From Pilibacter termitis (GTDB lineage Bacteria; Bacillota; Bacilli; Lactobacillales; Streptococcaceae), in assembly GCF_900167335.1 (NCBI RefSeq), contig NZ_FUXI01000007.1:45496-109495 (forward strand): a DNA stretch of 64,000 bases. Reading direction: 5' to 3'. The notes under the pieces were generated by a model. The model ran no database searches and was not told the origin of the DNA. It saw nothing but the letters and a program-made list of their open reading frames with translations. A program made the translations under genes and the position numbers. Positions 17,668 through 25,590 of the stretch are shown one piece after another (position 1 is the stretch's first letter; every line of letters begins with the position of its first letter).

Positions 17668-17722
17668 ACTAAGAACTTCTATTTTCAATTTTTGAAAAAA
17701 ATCTAGTTTTTAGAAGTACCCA
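17668..17722. repeat. B-element, degenerate short copy
   Basis: GAACTTCTA on the left and CTAGTTTTTAGAAGTACCC on the right match B-element ends; the left end has mutated. The remaining 35 bp to the convergent gene show nothing else. Confidence 0.6.
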
Positions 17723-17757
17723 TACAAGCATACGATAGTTTTTAATGCAAAAGAAGT

Positions 17758-18207
17758 TTAATAACAACTTAAATGTTCATGAATTAATTTCCATTCATTA
17801 TTTATTTTAGAAAAAATATTTGTGGCTTCTCCATTTCCACTTATTGCTTCCCCTACCGTATTTGTTCCATAGTAATAAAAATTATAGGTAAAAATTTTTA
17901 AATATTCGTTTTCTATCAATATCTTTGAGTTTTTTGCCTCATACACTTCATCGCTAAGTTCTTCCCATGCTTTTATAAAATATTCCTCGATATCTTCTAT
18001 TTTTGAACATTTTTTATCTGAGAAAATAAATTCGGCATTAGGCGATAAAATTTTTCTAACATTTTCAAAATCATGAGAATTAATACTAGAAATATACTCA
18101 TTAAGAATATCTTCATCTTTTTGAGCATTTTCTTCTTTTAAATAAAAACAGCATTGAGAAACTTCCGTATGTATGTCTGGAAATATTATTTTTTCTATAT
18201 TTTTCAT
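17758..18207 (-). CDS. NTF2/SnoaL-like small protein
   Basis: This 149-aa protein is of the NTF2-like alpha+beta cone fold: an N-terminal helix pair (EDILNEYISSINSHDFENVRKILSPNAEFIF), then strands with TYNFYYYGTN and NNEWKLIHEHLSCY, the usual ending of SnoaL/DUF4440-type domains. The fold is used by small-molecule binding proteins and enzymes, so function is open. It overlaps the MFS transporter gene by 4 nt (ATGA) and is translated after it, suggesting it works on the same compound. It is AT-rich like its partner and may have been acquired with it. Confidence 0.7.
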   Translation of the reverse strand: MKNIEKIIFPDIHTEVSQCCFYLKEENAQKDEDILNEYISSINSHDFENVRKILSPNAEFIFSDKKCSKIEDIEEYFIKAWEELSDEVYEAKNSKILIENEYLKIFTYNFYYYGTNTVGEAISGNGEATNIFSKINNEWKLIHEHLSCY

Positions 18208-19388
18208 TTTATCTCTTCTCCTTGTAAACTATGAATTCCTATTAGTAATAAAACGCTTATAGAACTTACTATCAAAAGAATCATCTTATAATCAGTAATA
18301 AGAAACAAAAGTCCAACAGTAATAAAACCTAATAAGTAAGCTATCATAGAGAAAAAATGGTTTAAAAAAAATATCCCACTTCTTTCTGTTCCTGTTGTGC
18401 TTTTAGTAATTATAACATTAATTATAATCCCGATGGGGTTGTAAAAGATATTTGAGAAAAAATTAAGAATGAAAAATGCTATCGGATAAACTACCATATA
18501 TGAACTATCATGTAATAGCAGTAATGACAAAATAAAAAAAGGTAACACTTTAGTTAATGATGAATCGCTTATTCTATTTTTTAAATATTTAGTCATTAAA
18601 TATGCACCTAAAATTTGTCCTATTCCACTTGCGATATACCCATAAGAAAGTCCTACACTCCCCATTTGTAATAGTTGAAGAATTTTATATGAGAAAAAAA
18701 CATATACAAAACCTGCTATGAATTCTCTTAAAGAGGAATAAGCGATAGCCATTTTTAAGTTTCTCGTTTCTTTTACAACTAAAAAATTTTCACTCAATAA
18801 ATTTAGATATGATTTTCCAGACTTATCATTTTCTACATCTTCAATTATATCTATTGAAAATACTAATAGTATGGCTAAGAAAAAACTGAACGCATCTATT
18901 AATAAAATAATAGGAGCGGATAAATAATTTGTAGCCACTCCACCTAAAGCTGTAGAGATAAGCATTATTCCACTCTGCGAAGTAGCCATGAGACTATTTC
19001 CTTTAACTAAGTCTTCCTCTGAAATAATCAATGGAAGAAAAGCTGTTTTTGTAGGGGTAGAAATGGCAGAAAAACAACCATTTACAAATATCAATAGAAA
19101 TAGAAAACTGATATTTTTTTCACTAATAGCAATTATAAAAAGTAAACTAATAAATAATCGTACTATATCACAAAAAATCAACAACCTTTTTTTCTTTATA
19201 TATCGAGATATAGGACTAATTATTGGTGTTAATATAATTGAAGGCAATATGCTTAGAATGAAAAAGAAACTAATCACAGAGGGATTTTTTGTTAATACAC
19301 TTAAAGTTGTAATCAACAAAACTGTTCTAAACCAATCTCCTGTTGCTGATAAAATGATAGATAGTACAAATTTATAGAGATTTTTCAT
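18204..19388 (-). CDS. MFS transporter (drug-efflux type)
   Basis: This 394-aa, twelve-segment major facilitator has the N-terminal pattern FVLSIILSATGDWFRTVLL, the MFS_3 (EntS/MefA-like) hallmark, and the central loop DIIEDVENDKSGKSYLNLL. This group includes macrolide exporters and siderophore exporters; the substrate cannot be assigned. GGAGGAGATAAG precedes the start on the minus strand. An AraC regulator is divergent 460 bp away and probably controls it. Codon use is richer in ATA, TTA and AAT than in neighbouring genes, suggesting horizontal acquisition of the three-gene block. Confidence 0.85.
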   Translation of the reverse strand: MKNLYKFVLSIILSATGDWFRTVLLITTLSVLTKNPSVISFFFILSILPSIILTPIISPISRYIKKKRLLIFCDIVRLFISLLFIIAISEKNISFLFLLIFVNGCFSAISTPTKTAFLPLIISEEDLVKGNSLMATSQSGIMLISTALGGVATNYLSAPIILLIDAFSFFLAILLVFSIDIIEDVENDKSGKSYLNLLSENFLVVKETRNLKMAIAYSSLREFIAGFVYVFFSYKILQLLQMGSVGLSYGYIASGIGQILGAYLMTKYLKNRISDSSLTKVLPFFILSLLLLHDSSYMVVYPIAFFILNFFSNIFYNPIGIIINVIITKSTTGTERSGIFFLNHFFSMIAYLLGFITVGLLFLITDYKMILLIVSSISVLLLIGIHSLQGEEIK

Positions 19389-19570
19389 CTTATCTCCTCC
19401 TCCTATTTTTGAACAAATATCTTACGGGTAATTCATAAGATAAAAATAGTTTATCGAAATTTTTATATAAAGTACATAACAAAAATAGACAAAATTCTTT
19501 GCATAAACGGACAACTTGTGCAATTTTTTATATTTCTATTTGAAATTTTAGAAAGAACAATATAAAATAT

Positions 19571-19735
19571 GGGTACCTCTAAAAACTCCGCTTAATACTA
19601 AATTAGCTAGTTTTTCGATTTTCGAGGAAATCGACGAAAGCTATGTGGTTCATAGGTTGAGGAGATTGACAAAGAAAATCGGAAAACTAGCAATTTAGGA
19701 TAAGTGCGAGTTTTTAGAGGTACCCATATAATTAT
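19571..19735. mobile_element. Full-length B-element (165 bp) with ATAT target duplication
   Basis: Terminal inverted repeats GGGTACCTCTAAAAACT and AGTTTTTAGAGGTACCC are perfect. The element is flanked on both sides by ATAT (19567-19570 and 19736-19739), as expected of a 4-bp target duplication. Inside, GCTAGTTTTTCGATTTTC pairs with GAAAATCGGAAAACTAGC, so it folds as one long hairpin. It encodes nothing, so it is a MITE that needs a transposase elsewhere. It sits between the divergent MFS and AraC genes. Confidence 0.85.
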
Positions 19736-19848
19736 CGTTTCATTTTCTAATACATCAACTTTTTTGATTGAGATGTTTAATTTCAAGTGTTATATAGTTA
19801 TAGTAATATTGTTACATTGTTACATAAAGGGAAAGGGGAATTTTTTGT

Positions 19849-20637
19849 ATGGAAAATACTGCAATACTAGAATACTGTAAAACACTTAATCATTCTCTTG
19901 TTTATGTGTTAGACGTAAAAAAGAACAAAGTTTTGCTCAACGAAAACAATAACAAACTCATGTGTGAATTAAGTAAAGATGATTTTTTCAAACATCTTCT
20001 TCATTCACAAGTAGAACAAATGAAACAAAATTGTTTTATTGGTGGGAAATTTGAGGAAAATCTTTTTTTGGGAGAAAACTTTTCTATCTTTTATGATTTT
20101 TTGGGGCTCGCCTACTGTTCATTTGCTATTCCTAGCAAAAATCTTGTATTTATTATTGGTGCTTATCGAACGAATATAAAAAAGATTTCTTTGCGAAACA
20201 AGAAGTTATCACGTTATTTAAAGTTGAGCAAAGACATCTTACAGGTTCATTTTTCAGAAATCAAACGCATTTTTATAGGAATCTACAATAGAATTTTGGA
20301 TTGTGTGTTCGAACATAAAAAGATGATTTACTTAAATTTGAAATCTTTTCTGAAAAACAATATTCACCAACATTATCGACTGAAGGAATTGGCAGAATTG
20401 TTTTTTATTTCGCCAAAGACTATTAACAGATATTCTCATCTCTTTGATAGCAAGCCTTTTGCTGATTGCTACAATGAATTAAAGATGGAAAAAGCCAAAG
20501 AATTTATTCTTGAAGGTAAAAATTCTCTTCAAGAAATCAGTCAAATGGTCGGCTATCAGGAATATTCTTCCTTTTCACGTGCTTTTAAGCTTTATTTTAA
20601 TTGTACGCCTAGAGAATTTTCGAAAAATATGGATTAA
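19849..20637 (+). CDS. AraC family transcriptional regulator
   Basis: This 262-aa protein has a C-terminal AraC/XylS double helix-turn-helix (about 170-260): HYRLKELAELFFISPKTINRYSHLF and KEFILEGKNSLQEISQMVGYQEYSSFSRAFKLYFNCTPREF. The N-terminal 160 residues are not a clear cupin and I do not recognise the sensor. It is divergent from the MFS/NTF2 operon and is its likely activator. AAAGGGG precedes ATG 19849. The leader contains a direct repeat TTGTTACATTGTTACAT, possibly its own binding site. Confidence 0.87.
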   Translation: MENTAILEYCKTLNHSLVYVLDVKKNKVLLNENNNKLMCELSKDDFFKHLLHSQVEQMKQNCFIGGKFEENLFLGENFSIFYDFLGLAYCSFAIPSKNLVFIIGAYRTNIKKISLRNKKLSRYLKLSKDILQVHFSEIKRIFIGIYNRILDCVFEHKKMIYLNLKSFLKNNIHQHYRLKELAELFFISPKTINRYSHLFDSKPFADCYNELKMEKAKEFILEGKNSLQEISQMVGYQEYSSFSRAFKLYFNCTPREFSKNMD

Positions 20638-20643
20638 ACTGAA

Positions 20644-20682
20644 CTACTGCGTGTTTTCTATTGAATCATGCAGTATTTTGTC
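20644..20682 (+). terminator. Possible terminator of the AraC gene
   Basis: TACTGCGTG pairs with CATGCAGTA (one G-U) followed by TTTTGT. The T run is short. Confidence 0.5.
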
Positions 20683-20793
20683 ACTTATTCCTTGATTTGC
20701 TACATTTTCGCTATCGCAAGAGGCACTTATCGTGAACAAAGGCGATTCCTATACCACGAACTTGCAAAGACTCGCAATCAAATGAAAATGTAA
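20668..20793 (+). CDS. Possible 41-aa small protein (weak)
   Basis: A frame from ATG 20668 to TAA 20791-20793 would encode 41 residues with a hydrophobic first half (YFVTYSLICYIFAIA) and a basic, helical second half (YREQRRFLYHELAKTRNQ). No ribosome-binding site precedes the ATG, and the region also contains an inverted repeat TACATTTTC/GAAAATGTA (20701-20792). It could be a small membrane peptide, a decayed gene fragment or chance. Confidence 0.2.
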   Translation: MQYFVTYSLICYIFAIARGTYREQRRFLYHELAKTRNQMKM

Positions 20794-20884
20794 CTTGTTC
20801 TTTGTAATTTTAAATTTTTTAGAGGTATCTTTGTTGGAGTTATGATTTTATTTTAACGACAAACATCTTCAAGGTTCGCTTATT

Positions 20885-20925
20885 TTCACAGTTTGTGGTT
20901 CATTTGTTATAATAGTATTTATAAC
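20885..20925 (+). promoter_or_regulatory. pncB promoter with overlapping operator-like dyad
   Basis: TTCACA (20885-20890), 17 bp, TATAAT (20908-20913). The dyad GTTATAA-N6-TTATAAC (20906-20925) covers the -10 and start site, the position expected for a repressor. Niacin-responsive NiaR is one candidate family because the operon is NAD salvage; that link is inference. Confidence 0.65.
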
Positions 20926-20946
20926 TAAAGAACGGAGGCGAAAGAA

Positions 20947-22416
20947 ATGCCACGATTTTATCCAGATGATAGTTTAACACTTCATACGGACTTGTACCAA
21001 ATTAATATGATGCAGACGTATTGGGCTTGTGGACGTGCGGAAAAAAAGGCGGTTTTTGAGCTTTATTTCCGCAATTTACCATTTAAAAATGGCTATGCAG
21101 TGTTTGCAGGACTTGAGCGTATGGTGGAATATTTGAGCAATTTGAGTTTTTCATTGACAGATATTGCCTATTTGCGTGAGGTAGCAGAATATCCAGAAGA
21201 TTTTTTGGCTTATTTGAAAAATTTTCAATTCACTTGTACGGTGAGAAGTGCGTTGGAGGGCGATTTGGTTTTTAGCAATGAACCGATTGTGCAGGTGGAA
21301 GGTCCTTTAGTGCAATGTCAATTAATCGAAACAGCTTTGCTGAACATTATCAATTTCCAGACGTTGATTGCAACAAAAGCAGCACGTATCAAATCTGTTA
21401 TTGGCGATGACCCGTTGCTTGAATTTGGCACAAGACGTTCGCAAGAAATGGACGCTGCCGTTTGGGGAACGAGAGCAGCGGTGATTGGTGGAGCGAGTGC
21501 AACGAGTAATGTGCGAGCAAGCAAAATGTTTGGCATAAAAGCAAGTGGGACACACGCTCACGCTTTGGTGCAAAGTTATGGCAATGATTATGAAGCGTTC
21601 AAAGCATATGCACAAACGCACAAAGATTGCGTATTTTTAGTCGACACTTATGACACGCTAAAAGTAGGTGTTCCAAGTGCTATTCGTGTGGCAAGAGAAT
21701 TTGGAGAAAAAATTAATTTCCTTGGTGTGCGAATTGACTCAGGTGATATGGCATATATTTCCAAAAAAGTGCGTGAACAACTAGATGAGGCAGGTTTTAC
21801 CGAGGCAAAAATTTACGCGTCAAATGATTTAGACGAAAGTACGATTTTGAGCTTGAAAATGCAAAAGGCGAAAATTGACGTCTGGGGTGTGGGAACGAAG
21901 TTGATTACTGCATATGACCAGCCAGCTCTTGGGGGAGTGTATAAAATCGTCTCTATCGAGGACGAACAGGGTGAAATGCAAGACACGATAAAACTCTCTA
22001 GCAATGCAGAGAAAGTTTCCACTCCAGGAAAAAAACAAGTGTGGCGAATTACACGCAAAAGTGATGGTAAAAGTGAGGGGGATTACATTTGTTTGGCAGA
22101 TGAAAATCCAAAGGAACAAGAAGAAATTTTCATGTTTCACCCTGTGCATACGTTTATCAATAAAACGGTGAAAGATTTTGAGGCAAAACCACTTTTACAC
22201 GACATTTTTGTCAACGGAGAACTTGTGTATGAATTGCCAAAATTAGAGGAAATTTGCAAGTTTCAGCAAGAAAAACTAGGCGAGCTTTGGGATGAGTACA
22301 AGCGTGATTTGAACCCACAGCCATATCCAGTTGATTTATCCAAACAGCTATGGCAACATAAAATGAACTTAATCGAGGATGTTAGAAAGAAAGTGAGCAG
22401 TTTAGGACATCTCTAA
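20947..22416 (+). CDS. pncB: Nicotinate phosphoribosyltransferase
   Basis: This 489-aa enzyme of the Preiss-Handler NAD salvage route joins nicotinate to PRPP. It has the N-terminal LHTDLYQINMMQTYWACGR block, the family GTRRSQEMDAAVWGTRAA (PRPP and substrate contacts), GTHAHA with its conserved His, and the GVRIDSGDMAYISKKVR block. The length matches the Firmicute long form (about 485-490). CGGAGGCGAAAGAA precedes ATG 20947. Its last codons (GGA CAT CTC TAA) fall inside the end of a B-element, so the insertion appears to have replaced the original C-terminus and stop. nadE, the last enzyme of the route, is two genes downstream. Confidence 0.95.
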   Translation: MPRFYPDDSLTLHTDLYQINMMQTYWACGRAEKKAVFELYFRNLPFKNGYAVFAGLERMVEYLSNLSFSLTDIAYLREVAEYPEDFLAYLKNFQFTCTVRSALEGDLVFSNEPIVQVEGPLVQCQLIETALLNIINFQTLIATKAARIKSVIGDDPLLEFGTRRSQEMDAAVWGTRAAVIGGASATSNVRASKMFGIKASGTHAHALVQSYGNDYEAFKAYAQTHKDCVFLVDTYDTLKVGVPSAIRVAREFGEKINFLGVRIDSGDMAYISKKVREQLDEAGFTEAKIYASNDLDESTILSLKMQKAKIDVWGVGTKLITAYDQPALGGVYKIVSIEDEQGEMQDTIKLSSNAEKVSTPGKKQVWRITRKSDGKSEGDYICLADENPKEQEEIFMFHPVHTFINKTVKDFEAKPLLHDIFVNGELVYELPKLEEICKFQQEKLGELWDEYKRDLNPQPYPVDLSKQLWQHKMNLIEDVRKKVSSLGHL

Positions 22417-22441
22417 AAACTTGCACTTATCCAAAATTGCG
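22407..22441. repeat. B-element, left half only, overlapping the pncB stop
   Basis: ACATCTCTAAAAACTTGCACTTATCCAAAATTGC follows the left end of other B copies (GGGTACCTCTAAAAACT, then a TTATCC-CAAATTGC core). No right end is present. The TAA inside TCTCTAAAAACT is the pncB stop codon. Confidence 0.7.
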
Positions 22442-22500
22442 AGCGAACGGGGCTTTCTGAGTTTGAACCATACAATTAAACAAGGCAAGGAGAGAATAAA

Positions 22501-22980
22501 ATGGGAAAATTATTTTTTGAACAAACAGCACTTTCATTTATAAAAGAGGGGAAAGTAATAAATACCAGAGATACATTAGCTTATAAAATGGAAGTACGAC
22601 GTAGCAAAATGAAAAAGCACTTTTCTTTTTTGCAAGACGGAGTAGAGGTTCTCAGCATTACACGAGAAAGTGGTTCGTTTAACCGTGGGTTTATTGTATG
22701 GACGAAAAACGAAACTTTTTCGGTTCAAGTGGATTATCAAAATTTTCAAGAAAAGTATCAAATTCAAGGTTTGAAAGGTCTGAGTTGTACTGAATCAATG
22801 GGCGGACATACTATTGAGAGAAATGGCAAAGAAATTGGCGGAGTAACTACGAGGGGACGAACATATGAAATATGGACGGAAGAAGATAAAGACGAGCTAC
22901 TTCTTTTAGCATTCGGTTTGATTCTTAGTATTGTAAATATACAGAAAAAATTAGGACAACTAGCGGTGCTTATTCCATAA
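22501..22980 (+). CDS. Tubby-like / LURP-one-related domain protein (tentative)
   Basis: This 159-aa protein is rich in beta strands and ends in a hydrophobic helix (DELLLLAFGLILSIVNIQKKLG). Strand-turn repeats such as HFSFLQDGVEVLSITRESGSFNRGFIVWT, a GGHTIERNGKEIG hairpin and the terminal buried helix resemble the tubby C-terminal fold of YxjI/LURP-one proteins. I hold this fold assignment loosely. It lies between pncB and nadE, with AAGGAGAG before ATG 22501, so it is probably co-transcribed with NAD salvage genes; no role in NAD metabolism is known to me. Confidence 0.55.
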   Translation: MGKLFFEQTALSFIKEGKVINTRDTLAYKMEVRRSKMKKHFSFLQDGVEVLSITRESGSFNRGFIVWTKNETFSVQVDYQNFQEKYQIQGLKGLSCTESMGGHTIERNGKEIGGVTTRGRTYEIWTEEDKDELLLLAFGLILSIVNIQKKLGQLAVLIP

Positions 22981-22990
22981 TTTAAGCAAA

Positions 22991-23550
22991 GAAAAGCTAC
23001 AAGGGGCGTTCAGGAGTTTGTCGTAGTGAGCCATGCCATTTACTTGCTTGAAACGAAGTTTCAAGTGGCATTGCGAACAGCGACCCAACTCCTGCCCCTT
23101 GTAGCTCGACAAAGAAAAGCTACGAGGGGCGTTTTGAAGTCTGTGGCAGTGAGCCGTGCCGTTTACTTGATCGAAACGCAAGTTTCGATCGGTACTGCGA
23201 ACAGCCACCAGACTTCAGCCCCTCACAGCTCGACAAAGAAAAGCTACGAGGGGCGTTTTGAAGTTTGCAACAGTGAGTCACAGCATTTACTTGCTGGAAA
23301 CGCAGTTTCCAGTGCTGTTGCGAACAGTTGCCAAACTTCAGCCCCTCACAGCTAGACAAAGAAAAGCTACGAGGGGCGTTTAGGAGTTTGTCGCAGTGAG
23401 CCATGCCATTTACTTGCTTGAAACGAAGTTTCAAGTGGCATTGCGAACAGCGACCCAACTCCTGCCCCTTGTAGCTAGACAAAGAAAAGCTAAGAGGGGC
23501 GTTTTAAAGTTTCCAACAGCGACCGAATACTTCCCCTAGCAACTAGACAA
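22991..23550 (+). repeat. A-repeat cluster 5: five copies (last truncated) before nadE
   Basis: Copies at 22991-23113, 23114-23237, 23238-23360, 23361-23483 and a deleted copy at 23484-23550. This is the largest array before a gene. Inner loops alternate: CTTGAAAC/GTTTCAAG (copies 1 and 4, nearly identical), GATCGAAAC/GTTTCGATC, CTGGAAAC/GTTTCCAG. Outer stems also switch as paired sets. The last copy ends directly at the AGGAGA ribosome site of nadE. Confidence 0.95.
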
Positions 23551-23562
23551 AGGAGATTACTC

Positions 23563-24387
23563 ATGAGTTTACAAGAAGAAATCATCAAGGAATTAGGTGT
23601 CAAGCCTGAAATTGACCCAAAAGAAGAAATTAGAAAAAGTATTGATTTTCTAAAAGAATACTTGAAAAAACATCCGTTTATAAAATCGTACGTTTTAGGA
23701 ATTAGCGGTGGGCAAGATTCAAGCCTTTCTGGTCGCTTGGCACAGTTGGCAATTGAAGAAATGCGTGAGGAGACGAAAGATGCGAGTTATCAATTTATCG
23801 CTATTCGATTACCTTATGGTGTACAAGCTGATGAAGAAGATGCACAGCGTGCGTTGAATTTCATTCAACCAGATATTCGTTTAACAGTCAATATCAAAGA
23901 GGCGGTGGACGGACAAGTAAATGCCTTAGTAACTTCAGGCGTTGAAGTGAGTGATTTTAACAAAGGAAACATCAAAGCACGTCAGCGAATGATTACTCAA
24001 TATGCCGTAGCAGGAAGTTATAATGGTGCTGTTCTTGGAACAGACCATGCAGCAGAAAATATTACAGGATTTTACACAAAATACGGTGACGGCGGGGCAG
24101 ATTTGTTGCCAATTTTCCGCTTGAACAAGCGACAAGGGAAAATGCTTTTGGCAGAGCTTGGAGCAGATGTAGCGATTTATGAAAAAGTGCCGACAGCTGA
24201 CCTAGAGGACGGGAAACCCGGACTTGCAGATGAGGTAGCTCTTGGTGTAAGCTATACGGACATTGACGACTACACCGAGGGGAAAACAATTAGCACAGAG
24301 GCGAAGGAGAAAATTGAAAATTGGTATTTAAAAACGCAACACAAACGTCATTTACCGATTACGATTTTTGATGATTTCTGGAAATGA
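23563..24387 (+). CDS. nadE: NH3-dependent NAD synthetase
   Basis: This 274-aa enzyme amidates nicotinate adenine dinucleotide to NAD, the last step of the route begun by pncB. The PP-loop [16 protein letters not shown] lies at about 50-65. [40 protein letters not shown] and [17 protein letters not shown] are conserved substrate and metal-binding blocks. The length is that of the single-domain bacterial type without a glutaminase domain. Its ribosome site AGGAGA is attached to the end of an A-repeat array. Confidence 0.96.
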   Translation: MSLQEEIIKELGVKPEIDPKEEIRKSIDFLKEYLKKHPFIKSYVLGISGGQDSSLSGRLAQLAIEEMREETKDASYQFIAIRLPYGVQADEEDAQRALNFIQPDIRLTVNIKEAVDGQVNALVTSGVEVSDFNKGNIKARQRMITQYAVAGSYNGAVLGTDHAAENITGFYTKYGDGGADLLPIFRLNKRQGKMLLAELGADVAIYEKVPTADLEDGKPGLADEVALGVSYTDIDDYTEGKTISTEAKEKIENWYLKTQHKRHLPITIFDDFWK

Positions 24388-24412
24388 GACACGTCTCAGA
24401 GGGGAAATGAAT

Positions 24413-25279
24413 ATGAGGGTAATAGAAGTAAAAAATTATACTTTTGGTAACTTTGAGGTTCAGCAGAAAACCTTTGAATTTGAGGGTGTTCAAGGAAAAT
24501 ATACGGTGAGTGGCGAGGGAAAATCATTTCTACTTGCGATTTTATCCAACAATACAGGACATTTGCTCGCTTTACCGCTTGCTAAAGAATTTCGAAAAGA
24601 CTACACGACAATCGCTCTTTCCATGCCACCAGTTGCTCAATTTTCGCAAACTGCCGAAGTGTTAAGAGAGATTTTAGAACTTGAAGGCGTGAGGGAATGT
24701 CACATGATTGGTCATTCAAACGGTGGTGTGCATTTGCAAAATCTCATCAGCAAGTACCCAGAGTTTGCAAAGAAAATAATATTTTCACATAGTTTGACGG
24801 CAATGGAAGAAAAGGACGCACAAACAACCAATGCCTCAGAACTGAGAATTTACAAATGGGCAAGGCGAGTATTAAAGGTACTTCCTGTCTCTGTTTTGAC
24901 TAATCGACTAGGAAAAATGGTTTTGCCGAAACTAGAATTTTGGAATGACGAAGTGGCAACGAAATTGTTACGAGAATTGTGTAGGGAAGATATGAAACTT
25001 ATCACGAAAGAAGATTTTTTGGCGATGATTACGTGTATGGAGGAATTTCTCTATGAGTACACGTTCACATCCGAAACGTATGCTGAAAAAGAAGTGTTGA
25101 TACTAGATAGCCCGACGGATAAAATCGCTAATCCTTTGCAACGAGCGAAAATGCTTGAACTCGCTCCAAATGCCAAGCATTACGAATTTCAAAGCGGTGG
25201 GCACGTGCCAATGGTGAGCTGCCCGAGGGAGTATATGACGGTGGTGAAGGAATTTTTGGATTGCAATGAGAACAACTAG
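24413..25279 (+). CDS. Alpha/beta-hydrolase fold protein
   Basis: This 288-aa protein shows the nucleophile elbow GHSNGGVH (Ser near 101), a late Asp in DSPTDKIANPLQRA (about 235) and the final His in GGHVPMVSCPREY (about 262), so a complete Ser-Asp-His triad. The expected HG oxyanion motif is replaced by LAILSNNTGHLLALPLAKEF, slightly unusual. Substrate is unknown; esterases, thioesterases and C-C hydrolases share this fold. ATG 24413 is preferred because GAGGGG lies 9 nt upstream; ATG 24407 is too close. It follows nadE by 25 nt and shares its transcript. Confidence 0.82.
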   Translation: MRVIEVKNYTFGNFEVQQKTFEFEGVQGKYTVSGEGKSFLLAILSNNTGHLLALPLAKEFRKDYTTIALSMPPVAQFSQTAEVLREILELEGVRECHMIGHSNGGVHLQNLISKYPEFAKKIIFSHSLTAMEEKDAQTTNASELRIYKWARRVLKVLPVSVLTNRLGKMVLPKLEFWNDEVATKLLRELCREDMKLITKEDFLAMITCMEEFLYEYTFTSETYAEKEVLILDSPTDKIANPLQRAKMLELAPNAKHYEFQSGGHVPMVSCPREYMTVVKEFLDCNENN

Positions 25280-25290
25280 AGCAGTCGTAT

Positions 25291-25342
25291 AAAAACGTAG
25301 GAAATCAAAGGTTTTAAAATCAGTGATTTCCTGCGTTTTTTT
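25291..25342 (+). terminator. Rho-independent terminator after the NAD/hydrolase operon
   Basis: AAAACGTAGGAAATCA and TGATTTCCTGCGTTTT pair over 15 bp with a 16-nt loop and a T7 run. Confidence 0.92.
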
Positions 25343-25390
25343 GTGGTGTATCAGTCCAGTCCCACGTTGCACAAAGTGTTGACGGAAAAC

Positions 25391-25434
25391 TTGTGCCAAG
25401 AAAGCCTTTTCTTTATAAAATCCTTTTGTATAAT
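25391..25434 (+). promoter_or_regulatory. Candidate promoter(s) of the polyol PTS operon
   Basis: TTGTGC (25391-25396), 17 bp, TATAAA (25414-25419) is one reading; TATAAT at 25429-25434 is a second -10 without a clear -35. Between the first pair lies the symmetric AAGAAAGCCTTTTCTT, a weak match to a CcpA cre site. An A-repeat then fills the leader. Confidence 0.45.
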
Positions 25435-25444
25435 AAAAGATATA

Positions 25445-25566
25445 GAAAAGCTACGAGGGGCGTTTAGGAGTTTGTCGTAGTGAGCCGTGCCATTTACTTG
25501 CTTGAAACGAAGTTTCAAGTGGCACTGCGAACAGCGACCAACTCCTGCCCCTCACAGCTAGACAAA
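25445..25566 (+). repeat. A-repeat, single copy, leader of the polyol operon
   Basis: This is an intact short-form unit with full terminal pairing of AGCTACGAGGGGC. CCGTGCC pairs with GGCACTG where cluster 5 copies have CCATGCC/GGCATTG, a compensatory G-C for A-T change. The ribosome site AGGAGG follows at 25578-25583. Confidence 0.93.
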
Positions 25567-25590
25567 ACAGAAAGTCAGGAGGAAATTGAT

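Noticed and set aside
20701..20792. NAD-responsive riboswitch before pncB
   Set aside because: A long inverted repeat exists, but it lies upstream of the mapped-looking promoter at 20885 and would not be in the mRNA.
22991..23550. CRISPR-like tandem array
   Set aside because: The period is about 123 bp, the whole unit is repeated and self-complementary, there are no unique spacers, and no cas genes are present.
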